Origin: a virus
DNA: 25,245 nucleotides
IMG/VR virus record: IMGVR_UViG_3300022927_000101
Location: 1-25,245 of that record
Direction: 5' to 3' (one strand)
The notes beneath the pieces were generated by a model. It made no database searches. It saw only the letters and a list, made by a program, of their open reading frames with translations, and was not told where the DNA came from. The position numbers and the translations under genes were made by a program. Shown here piece after piece: positions 1 to 7,700 of this stretch. How positions within the stretch are numbered: the stretch's first letter is position 1; every line of letters starts with the position of its first letter.

Positions 1-1
1 G

Positions 2-874
2 GGGTATTCTATAGGATTGCCTCAATTTGACAACATATTTACAACGTATACCAAACAGTTTATAGTTGTGACAGGATTCCCTTCGTCAGGTAAGTCTGAT
101 TTTGTAGATCAAATGTGTGTCGGATATAACATTCAGCATGGATGGAAAACAGCATACGCGTCTACAGAAAACTTTCCTGCATACCTACACGTAGACAAGG
201 TGGTGAGGAAGTTTTATGGATTGAGACCAGACCCAACACAGGTGACTGAGTTGGAATGGAAAAAAACAGTTCAACATGTGTCACAGAATTTCTTTCATAT
301 TAATTACGATGACGGTTATGATCTAGTAAAAGTTTTATCTAAAGCTGAGGAATTGGTTAAAAGAAAAGGTATAAGGGTGTTGGTTATTGATCCCTACAAT
401 AAAGTTCGTTACAAAGAAAAGATTTCACTATCAATAAACGACTACACAAACTCATACCTAAACCTTATAGATACATTCTGTAAAAAGCATGACGTGTTGG
501 TGATTCTTGTTGCTCATCCAAATAAGCCTGAAAAAATCAACGGAGAGTTACAGCCTCCTACATTTTATGATGTTAAAGGTGGAGGAGAGTTTTACGATAT
601 GAGTCCTCACGGTCTATTAGTTCATAGAGAAAGAAAGGATGATGATAATCCTAGCAATCTGGTAACTATCAAGGTTCTTAAAGTAAAGTTCGCCAATTTA
701 GGAGTAAACGATGCTAGTTGTCAGTTCGGATGGAACGTAAACAACGGTAGGTATGACAAAGTAATTGGTGGAGACACCATTTGGGACAACTCCAATTGGC
801 TGTCTAAAGGAAATAAGTTTTCTCAAAATCAATTATCATTAAAAAACCTAGATAATTTAGCTGATGTCTTCTAA
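2..874 (+). CDS. Replicative DNA helicase, DnaB/Twinkle-type RecA-like domain (5' end outside window)
   Basis: Hexameric helicase motor that unwinds DNA at the phage replication fork. The reading frame is open to the window edge: GYSIGLPQFD is encoded ahead of the first possible start (TTG at 17), so this is the C-terminal part of a longer protein. In T7 gp4 and Twinkle a primase-like domain would lie upstream. Counting from the TTG, Walker A is GFPSSGKS (20-27). Walker B is the VLVIDPYN segment, followed by an AHPNKP motif-3 region. A later segment, ending in HGLLVHRER then VLKVKFANLG, matches the last conserved blocks of this family. It heads the plus-strand replication block and overlaps the next gene by 11 bases. 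Helicase identity is secure; whether a primase domain is fused cannot be seen. Confidence 0.9.
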   Translation, partial: GYSIGLPQFDNIFTTYTKQFIVVTGFPSSGKSDFVDQMCVGYNIQHGWKTAYASTENFPAYLHVDKVVRKFYGLRPDPTQVTELEWKKTVQHVSQNFFHINYDDGYDLVKVLSKAEELVKRKGIRVLVIDPYNKVRYKEKISLSINDYTNSYLNLIDTFCKKHDVLVILVAHPNKPEKINGELQPPTFYDVKGGGEFYDMSPHGLLVHRERKDDDNPSNLVTIKVLKVKFANLGVNDASCQFGWNVNNGRYDKVIGGDTIWDNSNWLSKGNKFSQNQLSLKNLDNLADVF

Positions 875-1112
875 GAAAAAAGAATTATTTGACTTTTATC
901 CAACCGACGAGATGTATCATGCCCAATCGGAGTGTTTTAAAAATGAGATATACGCATACATTGTGCCTGCAAGAGAAAAATGTTTTGTTGAGTTAAACTA
1001 CAAAGGAAACGTTAAAAAAGGCAAAGAGATCCTTGACTCACAAGAAGAGGCGTCTATGGTTATTTGGAAATTATATGAGCATATTTACGAAAATCAAATA
1101 AAAGTTTTGTAA
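864..1112 (+). CDS. Small protein of unknown function (82 aa)
   Basis: I do not recognise this protein. It is hydrophilic and mixed-charge, with no signal peptide or membrane segment. The N-terminus is Lys-rich (SSKKKELFDFYPTDEMYH). The middle resembles a short beta-hairpin (CFVELNYKGNVKKGKEIL) and the C-terminal half looks helical (EEASMVIWKLYEHIYENQ). The ATG at 864 lies within the last codons of the helicase gene (11-base overlap), which suggests coupled translation. A role beside the helicase in replication is only inferred from position. Confidence 0.65.
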   Translation: MSSKKKELFDFYPTDEMYHAQSECFKNEIYAYIVPAREKCFVELNYKGNVKKGKEILDSQEEASMVIWKLYEHIYENQIKVL

Positions 1113-1143
1113 ATTGTGAAATGTTTATTAACTTCACTATGGG

Positions 1144-1530
1144 ATGGCTACAAAATCACACATAGAACTAGTAGAGCAGTTCAATAAATCGTTTGGAATA
1201 ACGATAGGAAAAAAGCCTAGAGCTCTTTCTGAATCAGAATACACCATGAGGTATAATCTGATGCTGGAGGAGCTTTCTGAATACTTGGAGGCGTGTAAGA
1301 ACAATGATCTTGTTGAGATTGTTGATGCTATAGTAGACATGCAATACGTTTTGAATGGATTTATAGTTGCTCATGGACTTCAAAAGCACTTCAATGAATT
1401 GTTTAATGAGGTTCATAATAGCAATATGAGTAAGCTTGAAAACGGCAAGGTTTTAAAAAGACAAGACGGAAAAGTTCTAAAGGGTAAAAATTTCTTTAAG
1501 CCTGAAATAGAAAAAATTATAAAAAAATGA
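1144..1530 (+). CDS. MazG-like nucleoside triphosphate pyrophosphohydrolase
   Basis: All-alpha NTP pyrophosphatase of the MazG/HisE superfamily. Family members hydrolyse (d)NTPs to NMP and pyrophosphate with Mg2+. Phage versions are thought to clean up or rebalance nucleotide pools or lower host alarmone. The metal-binding EExxE...ExxD signature is present: E42, E43 and E46 in LEELSEYLEA, then E58 and D61 (with D65) in EIVDAIVDMQYVL. At 128 aa it is a single-domain form. The C-terminal third (EVHNSNMSKLE, then two KVLK segments) is typical of phage members, where an asparagine and lysines close over the substrate. ATG at 1144 follows a 31-base gap; the 3' end overlaps the next start by four bases (ATGA). 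Confidence 0.85.
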   Translation: MATKSHIELVEQFNKSFGITIGKKPRALSESEYTMRYNLMLEELSEYLEACKNNDLVEIVDAIVDMQYVLNGFIVAHGLQKHFNELFNEVHNSNMSKLENGKVLKRQDGKVLKGKNFFKPEIEKIIKK

Positions 1531-1778
1531 CAATAGAAGAGGAAATCAATAAGGTTTTTCATTACAAAACTTGGACTGTCAAAAGGAAAGTGGATCGTCT
1601 TTTAGAGATCGATGCGACGATGTATACCAACCTCGGAATTGAATCAAGCGAGAGAGAAAGAAAAAAAACAAAGGCGATGAGCAAAAAGATATATAAAATG
1701 ATCTTAAACCTTTCCTCTTTAGATGGATTTCTATTGAGAGCCCATATGGATGAAACAATAATAACTGTTGAGGAGTAA
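1527..1778 (+). CDS. Small protein of unknown function (83 aa)
   Basis: Not recognised. It is a highly charged, probably helical protein with a Lys/Arg/Glu-rich centre (ESSERERKKTKAMSKKIYKMIL). No membrane segment, cysteine cluster or nucleotide-binding motif is visible. The start ATG overlaps the stop of the MazG-like gene as ATGA, and its own stop TAATG overlaps the next start by one base. It is therefore a translationally coupled member of the replication block. Confidence 0.6.
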   Translation: MTIEEEINKVFHYKTWTVKRKVDRLLEIDATMYTNLGIESSERERKKTKAMSKKIYKMILNLSSLDGFLLRAHMDETIITVEE

Positions 1779-1948
1779 TGAAGTACGGATCATTTGTTAT
1801 AAGGTATTTTTCAGAACTAAATGAACTGATAACCGATATCTATGAGGCTATAACGGATGAAGAATTTGACGTTGCTAAAAATAAAATTAATAAGCTTATC
1901 TACCAGCTTCAAGAGTTGAGAAAGCTTTTACACGACAACAATGAGTGA
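1778..1948 (+). CDS. Very small protein of unknown function (56 aa)
   Basis: A short reading frame that fills the gap between two larger genes. It starts with ATG at 1778, inside the TAATG of the upstream stop, and ends with TGA at 1946-1948, overlapping the next ATG (1941) by eight bases. It begins MKYGSFVIRYFSELNELI and ends LQELRKLLHDNNE. The residues after position 10 suggest an alpha-helical hairpin with regular Leu/Ile spacing. Coding is supported by overlaps at both ends and by the otherwise unfilled 160 bases in a phage genome without gaps. Function unknown. Confidence 0.6.
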   Translation: MKYGSFVIRYFSELNELITDIYEAITDEEFDVAKNKINKLIYQLQELRKLLHDNNE

Positions 1949-3083
1949 TGAATTTTGGAAGTATATAGAAGATCACTATCATAAAGGCTTTAACAACAAG
2001 ACTTTATTGGCTAAAATGGCTGTAAAGCATTTCAATCTGAAAGACACAACCGTTGAAAAACTCAGAAGAAATATTAGCAAATATTTACAAAAACAGGATA
2101 GGAAAATAAATAACCCTGCCCTTGACTTGGCTTGTCAGGAAAGAGGAATTGATATAAGTACAGTTGGTATTGCTTGGCAAAAAGATAAAAAATGGTCAAT
2201 TCAATTCAAACCATCTGCAAACGAAGGTCCCTCCTTTGAGGAAATGCTTAAAGACCATATTGATGACGTTAAAAAACACACATTTAAGTATGAGGAGATT
2301 AAACGAGAAAAACATCCTTCTTCTAATTTACTTGTCATTGATCCTGCTGATATACATATTGGGAAACTAGCAACTAGTTTTGAAACAGGAGAGGACTATA
2401 ATTCTCAAATAGCAGTTAAAAGAGTAAAAGAAGGTGTTCAAGGCATACTAGATAAGTCTAGTGGATTTAACATAGATGCGATACTTTTTATCGCTGGAAA
2501 CGATATTTTGCATATAGATACTCCCAAAAGACAAACCTCTGCTGGAACTCCACAGGATACTGATGGAATGTGGTATGAGAACTTTTTGATTGCTAAAAAA
2601 TTATACATTGACGTGCTAGACTCTTTGATAAGCGTAGCGGATATACATGTAATGTATAACCCATCAAACCACGACTATACCAATGGTTTCTTTTTGGCAG
2701 ATGCAATCAAATCTTGGTACAAAGACTGCAAGAATATTACGTTCGATACATCTATATCTCATAGAAAGTATTATAGGTATCACAATAATCTTATTGGGAC
2801 CACTCATGGAGATGGAGCTAAACAGCAAGATCTTCCAATATTAATGGCTCAAGAAGCTAAGGAAGAGTGGTCAAAAACAAAACACAGATACGTTTACACG
2901 CATCACGTTCATCACAAAGTGTCGAAAGACTACATAGGAGTCACTGTAGAGGCTTTAAGGTCTCCTTCAGGCACAGACTCTTGGCATCACAGAAACGGAT
3001 ACCAGCACGCACCTAAAGCCGTTGAGGGCTTTATACACTCAAAAGAACATGGGCAATTAGCTCGACTAACACATTTATTTTAA
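1941..3083 (+). CDS. Calcineurin-like metallophosphoesterase with N-terminal extension
   Basis: Probable binuclear-metal phosphoesterase or nuclease. The five calcineurin-fold motifs are visible in order: D137 and H139 in PADIHIGK, G186-N-D188 (AGNDIL), N243-H-D245 (PSNHDY), H289-G-D291 (TTHGDGAK) and THHVHH (320-325). The first 120 residues precede the catalytic domain. They look helical and basic (KLRRNISKYLQKQDRK), possibly a DNA-binding element. Similar proteins are common in marine phage replication blocks, sometimes labelled as Mre11/SbcD-like exonucleases or just phosphoesterases. The natural substrate (DNA, RNA or nucleotide) cannot be told from sequence. All metal ligands appear intact, so the enzyme should be active. 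It overlaps the preceding 56-aa gene by eight bases. Confidence 0.85.
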   Translation: MSDEFWKYIEDHYHKGFNNKTLLAKMAVKHFNLKDTTVEKLRRNISKYLQKQDRKINNPALDLACQERGIDISTVGIAWQKDKKWSIQFKPSANEGPSFEEMLKDHIDDVKKHTFKYEEIKREKHPSSNLLVIDPADIHIGKLATSFETGEDYNSQIAVKRVKEGVQGILDKSSGFNIDAILFIAGNDILHIDTPKRQTSAGTPQDTDGMWYENFLIAKKLYIDVLDSLISVADIHVMYNPSNHDYTNGFFLADAIKSWYKDCKNITFDTSISHRKYYRYHNNLIGTTHGDGAKQQDLPILMAQEAKEEWSKTKHRYVYTHHVHHKVSKDYIGVTVEALRSPSGTDSWHHRNGYQHAPKAVEGFIHSKEHGQLARLTHLF

Positions 3084-3086
3084 ATC

Positions 3087-3323
3087 ATGGCAACAACTGA
3101 AAAAAAATCAAGACTAGATTCTTTACAAAAAGAATTAATTACTTTAAAAGCCAACTTGATTGGTCTAAATTCCAATCTTCAAGAGCTTCATGCAATGGTC
3201 GTTACAGTGCATCAAATCACCAGAAACCTTGACGGATACGAAGAGTCTTTAGAAAAAGTTAAAGAATTAGCTGCTCAAAATGCTGATCAAGCTAAAGAAT
3301 CAAATGAAAATGTTGGAAATTAG
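3087..3323 (+). CDS. Small coiled-coil protein of unknown function (78 aa)
   Basis: The 78-residue product is almost entirely a predicted amphipathic helix. Leu/Ile/Val repeat at heptad-like spacing through LQKELITLKANLIGLNSNL and on to about residue 65, and the tail is Asn/Glu-rich. No cysteine, membrane segment or enzymatic motif is visible. ATG at 3087 is three bases after the phosphoesterase stop, so it is probably on the same transcript. It could be an oligomerising accessory factor, but I cannot name a family. Its 3' end overlaps the next small gene. Confidence 0.65.
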   Translation: MATTEKKSRLDSLQKELITLKANLIGLNSNLQELHAMVVTVHQITRNLDGYEESLEKVKELAAQNADQAKESNENVGN

Positions 3324-3483
3324 ATTTTTCCCAATATACGGATTAGCTGCTGGTATTAATTACTGGGATTCATATATGGATTTTGATGCAGAAGAAGTGC
3401 AAGAAGAAGGCGAGAGCGTACATATGATACAGCTATTAATCTTCTTAGGTGGAATATCTTTCATCTGGTATAAACAGGCATAG
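3304..3483 (+). CDS. Small protein with C-terminal membrane segment
   Basis: A 59-aa reading frame with three possible starts (ATG 3280, 3304, 3310). I chose 3304 because it removes the Lys/Asn-rich stretch lying deep in the preceding gene and leaves a compact protein, MKMLEIRFFPIYGLAAG onward; 3310 is equally possible. It has a hydrophobic, aromatic N-terminus (FFPIYGLAAGINYWDSY), an acidic middle (DFDAEEVQEEGES) and one C-terminal transmembrane-like segment (IQLLIFLGGISFIWY) ending in KQA. I have an impression of similar small proteins in other aquatic phages, but I know no function. It is the last gene before the terminator at 3513-3547. Confidence 0.6.
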   Translation: MKMLEIRFFPIYGLAAGINYWDSYMDFDAEEVQEEGESVHMIQLLIFLGGISFIWYKQA

Positions 3484-3512
3484 TTTAGTTTATAATTAGT
3501 TTTTTTTGTTTA

Positions 3513-3547
3513 GCTCCTGGTTGATTAATTCGCCAGGAGTTTTTTTT
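3513..3547 (+). terminator. Rho-independent terminator
   Basis: An inverted repeat CTCCTGG (3514-3520) / CCAGGAG (3533-3539) has a 12-base loop and is extended by a G-T pair at its base. It is followed directly by a run of eight T (3540-3547). It lies 30 bases after the stop of the small membrane protein gene and 13 bases before the next gene, so it ends the first plus-strand operon and separates it from 3561-4748. Confidence 0.88.
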
Positions 3548-3560
3548 GTATTTTTACAGT

Positions 3561-4025
3561 ATGCTTAAAGATAAAATACTATTTAGCAAAGTCCTTTCCG
3601 AAAAACAAATAGATCTTTTTGTGGAATATTTAGAAGAAATAAATGTTTACGATAAGCTTTATTATAATTACATGTATGTTGAGATAATTGACGACGCTCT
3701 AAGTTCAAGCGTAATGTATAGGATGATAAAAAACAGTAAAATACATTATCTATGCGACAGATACTTGCTTACTGTTGAGGAAGCTGTATTGTATTGTTTT
3801 AATTCGTTTGAGTTTTTTCAAGAATTAAGAGAAGTACTATACTGGAATAGTATAAATGATTATAAAAAATATGTTCCTTGTACAGGAGAGATAAGAACTA
3901 ATGATGGGATTGAGCCAGTTATTGAGAACGACTTTTTGATAGCTAAGGGCGAGACAGAAGCAATGTCAATGTTTCGTAGTATAGGGTATAATGATCTAAT
4001 GTACGTAATAGATGTCGACGAGTAA
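3561..4025 (+). CDS. Protein of unknown function (154 aa)
   Basis: I start this gene at the ATG at 3561, beginning MLKDKILFSKVLSEKQIDLF. A TTG five codons upstream lies in the T-tract of the terminator and is unlikely. The protein is rich in Tyr, Asp and Glu, with a predicted helical N-terminal half (SEKQIDLFVEYLEEINVYDK). There is an aromatic middle (YNYMYVEIIDD) and a C-terminal acidic tail. No recognised motif, signal peptide or membrane helix is visible. It opens the short operon after the terminator, and its last 14 bases overlap the YkgJ-like gene. Function unknown. Confidence 0.65.
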   Translation: MLKDKILFSKVLSEKQIDLFVEYLEEINVYDKLYYNYMYVEIIDDALSSSVMYRMIKNSKIHYLCDRYLLTVEEAVLYCFNSFEFFQELREVLYWNSINDYKKYVPCTGEIRTNDGIEPVIENDFLIAKGETEAMSMFRSIGYNDLMYVIDVDE

Positions 4026-4302
4026 ATTCCCATGCGTAGGTTGCGGTGCTTGCTGTAGGAAACTAAACCTGCTAAGCGAAGAACAACTGAAAGAAGTAAA
4101 CCTAAAGGCTAGAAAAGACGGTAGCTGCGTAAACTTAAATGAAGACAACAGCTGTGCTGTGTATGAAAATAGACCTGAAATATGCATTGTAAGCAACAGA
4201 GGGACAGAACACACTACAGAAGAATATCATAAAATGGTTGCAGAAATATGCAACGAATGGATGGATGAAGAAGGATCCGATTACCCTAGAATAAAATTAT
4301 GA
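4012..4302 (+). CDS. YkgJ-family cysteine-cluster protein
   Basis: Small metal-binding protein of the YkgJ type (putative zinc- or iron-chelating cluster). The diagnostic arrangement is CxxCxxCC at C8, C11, C14 and C15, then C39, C48 followed by YENRP, and C58 (RPEIC). A further C80 lies in AEICNEW. All ligands expected for the family are present, at 96 aa, close to the usual domain length. The biochemical role of the family is not settled. It overlaps the upstream gene by 14 bases and the nuclease gene by four, and could supply or sense metal for a partner, but that is only context. Confidence 0.85.
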   Translation: MSTSKFPCVGCGACCRKLNLLSEEQLKEVNLKARKDGSCVNLNEDNSCAVYENRPEICIVSNRGTEHTTEEYHKMVAEICNEWMDEEGSDYPRIKL

Positions 4303-4748
4303 GAAGAAGAACTAAGTCAAGACAAATTACAAGGCATACAAAAGTTAATGAGGATGGAATTCAGTTCGCATCAAAATTAGAGCTGTACATGTACAGACAG
4401 CTCAAGAAAGAGAAAATAAAAAATCATTACGAAGGCAAAACATTTCAAATAGTAGAAGGGTGTAATTTCGATATGGATTCTTGGGAAAAAACCAAGGGCA
4501 GTAAACAACTTACTGACAGAGGAAATAAAAAGCTTTTAGGAATAAAGTACACGCCAGACTTTATAGACGTACAGGATCCTCCTAGGTTTATCATAGAAAC
4601 AAAAGGCAATCCAAACGAATCCTTCCCAATAAGATGGAAACTATTTAAAATGCATCTTATAGAGAAAGAAATAAACACAAAGCTATTTATGCCCAGGAAT
4701 CAAAAAGATTGTGATCAAGTTGTTGCTTATTTAAAAACAATTTTATAG
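4299..4748 (+). CDS. PD-(D/E)xK phage endonuclease, DUF1064-like
   Basis: Likely structure-specific or packaging-associated endonuclease acting on phage DNA. The restriction-endonuclease fold core is visible: E28 in ASKLELYMYRQL, D87 in KYTPDFID, and E100-T-K102 in RFIIETKG, then an aromatic/basic helix (PIRWKLFKMHL). The order and spacing match the DUF1064/phage nuclease group. That group is related in fold to T7 endonuclease I and Holliday-junction resolvases. The N-terminus is strongly basic (RRRTKSRQITRHTK), fitting DNA contact. It is the last gene of the plus arm; the minus-strand virion block ends 18 bases downstream. A resolvase role in replication or packaging is inference. Confidence 0.8.
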   Translation: MRRRTKSRQITRHTKVNEDGIQFASKLELYMYRQLKKEKIKNHYEGKTFQIVEGCNFDMDSWEKTKGSKQLTDRGNKKLLGIKYTPDFIDVQDPPRFIIETKGNPNESFPIRWKLFKMHLIEKEINTKLFMPRNQKDCDQVVAYLKTIL

Positions 4749-4766
4749 ACTAATTTATCACTATCA

Positions 4767-7700
4767 CTATTCAACAGTCTCTTCTACAGGCTTGTCTTTA
4801 ATAGTTACAGTGTACTTTCTGTCAAGCAAACCCTTTAGAGTTCTAGTAAATCTTTTCAAATCAGCTGAAGGCATAACAAGTTCCAATGCTTTAAGTTGAG
4901 CTAAAGTTACAACAGCATCTCGTACTTGCGGAACGTATTCTCTGTCCGCTGAAACTTCAGAATATTTATTTGCAGAAACATTATGCATTAAAGCATCATA
5001 AGTTTCAACTATACCGTATATGTCTTCAACCGCCATTCCAGCCATCCCTAGCTCAGTAAAAACCATATAAACAAAGTCTTTTTGACTCATAGCTTGGTTT
5101 TTCGGATCAGGTTCTCCAAACATATCTCTTATGTTTTTAGAAAAAACATTAAAAAACTCATCTTCGGATAATCCAGATTTTATTACTAAAGAGTTTAATC
5201 CAGCAAAAATAGGCTCATTGACAATTCCTGGCGTTGGTACAGGCAACATACCATCAATTAAAGATGTGATAAACTCTTTTTGAACATCTCTGCTAAAGTT
5301 TGAAACCTCAAAAGGCTGTCTTAGAGCCTCTCTTCCGATTGGATTCAATGCATTTATCTTTCTGTTCATTTCATTAACAAGACTATCATATTCGTCATCA
5401 AAACCAACTAATGAAGCTAATGCTCCTATTGATGCTTTAGCTGCAAGAGTAGCAGCAGCAGGCTGTATTAATTTAAAAGTTGCAATCTCAGCAGCAGCAG
5501 ACTTTAGCCTATTTCTAGCTCTTGATTTGTCTCCTTCGGAAGTTAACTCACTATTTAGAATGGATATGTCGTTAGCCATACCAACCTTTCTGTTAAACGC
5601 AAATTTTCCAAAAGGAAATACAATTCTAGCAACATCCTTGTTGTCTTTGTAAAAGCTTCCTTGATTCTGTGAAGCTGCAATCAACTGTGATCTATTTACT
5701 TGTTCGTCAGCATAAGCAATGGCGTCAATATCTGCTTTAGTTCCTTCTTTGGTGTTAGCCCACTTCCAGAAATCATCATAGCTCATGTCTTTGGTTTCTG
5801 TAGGATGAGTTTGCTTCATTCTATCATAATAAAAACCGCCAAAAGAAGCTATCCCTGCTGACGCATCTGACTCAGCAACGGTTTTTTTCAATATGAATGA
5901 GCTTGCTTTTTGCGAAGCCTCTGCTAATTTCATTGCAGCCTCTGTAAGAACGTAATTTCCCTTTCTTCTTTCCGCTTGATCAAGACCAGGTATTGCGTCT
6001 AATCCAGATCTTGCAGCTGTAGCAGACCTAGACAACACCTTCATAAATTCAGTGTTAGACTCCTGTTTTGATTTTAAATTAAAAGCAAGGAAATTAGCCA
6101 AACTGTTATACATCATGTTTGATCCATCTACAGACATGTTTAATGAAGCTCCAATCATAGCTGATCCCCCTTGAGAAGCCCTCATGGAAAATGATCCCAA
6201 TCTTGACGCAGAAACAAAGTCGTATAAAGCCTTTTTAGTTTCGTTATAAACGCTACTTTCTCTCATCATTGTAGATCCAGTGCTTCCGATCATTGAGTTA
6301 ACGTCCTCAACTTTTGTATTAAGCAAACCGATCATATAATCAAAATCAGCCTCAGATTTTGCGCCTCCAATGGTTTTTCTCTGTTCGGTGTCAAACATGT
6401 CACGAAACTCTGGACTCTTCAATACACCAGCCATGATGTCTAGATTTTCTCTCGACTCAATCTCGTTGTTTATGTTTTGATGACTTCTAAAAACCAAAGC
6501 GTCAAAGTTATCTCCAAAAATAGTTCTATCAGTCTCTAGAATATTATCAAATTCAGTTAAATCCTTTATGGATGCAGGACCAGATGTGCTTCTGTAAAGC
6601 ATAGTTTCGTCAGAAGCATCATTGGTGTTATTTGCATTATCGCTAGTCAATATCATTGGAAGATACCTTGTAATTCTTTTGGGCGTTCTTCCGTAGTAAT
6701 CCGACATGTGCGACAATGTTCTCTCGGTAAGCTCAGGAGTATAAATCTTCTGAAGCTCTTTTACTCCTAAATAGTTGTCTGCGCTAACCTCTTGAGCTCT
6801 TTTTACGAATTCATCGTGATTAGAAACTCCCTCAACTAAATTATTGTATGACCTCTTCCAAGCCTCAGCTCTTCTTTTTCCATGAGTACTAGTGTCTTTG
6901 CTTAACTTTTCAATATTGCCCTTAATGATTTGCTTCATTCTAGAAATCTGCTGTTCTGGAGAGAGCTTCGATGTTTGGTCATATCGATCCATCATTGAGA
7001 TAACAGTCCTATCTATGTTCCCTTCTAAAGACAAGTAGTTTTCTCTTCTCTGTTTGTCTTGTGAAAGCGCTTTTGGAGTCATTTTAACCGCAAGATTGTC
7101 TCTGAATCCAGGCAGAAAAGAAAGAGTAGAGTAATCTTTCATTTTCTGATTAGCTATTGCAGCATTTTTCCCAAGAGTAGCGTCTATTGCTCCGCTTACA
7201 TTTCTAAGAGGAGTTCTCATCTTGTCATTTTTCAATAAGAAAGAAAGGATGTGACCTGCATCAGCCATAGTATATTCACCATCAACCCCTGTGTAAAGAG
7301 CTTCCAAGTTTGTTATTGGGCTTATTTTTCCAGCTACAGGCTTGTTAAGCATAATCTCCCTAACTACTTTCGTTGGCTTAACAACCTTTTGGTCGAAAAT
7401 TTTAACAGCTCTAGCCACTACATTAAAATCATCACTTTGAGCTGCCTTCTTGAGTTCCTTGTACTCTTTATGGAATGGGCTTTGTTCGTTAATTAATTCG
7501 TAATCTACATTTAAAAAATCAGATACGGATTTTAATTGCTCACTAGACTTTAACATTTGATCAAGCTTAGCTCCTTTAGCTTGAAGAGCCCAAGATGGAG
7601 TCCATACACTTAATCTTTGATTGACCTGAATAACGTCATCAGGCACATTTATTTCGTAATCAACAGTAACTTTTTCGAATAAATCATTTAAAATGTCGTT

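Noticed and set aside
3280-3303. Longer start for the small membrane protein
   Set aside because: It would add a Lys/Asn-rich stretch and lengthen the overlap with the upstream gene; the later ATGs give a compact protein.
3491-3496. TATAAT sequence as a sigma70 -10 box
   Set aside because: It has no matching -35 and lies upstream of the terminator, 64 bases before the next ATG, in very AT-rich sequence; probably chance.
3546-3560. TTG start extending the 154-aa gene by five codons
   Set aside because: It falls inside the T-tract of the terminator; the ATG at 3561 is a better start.
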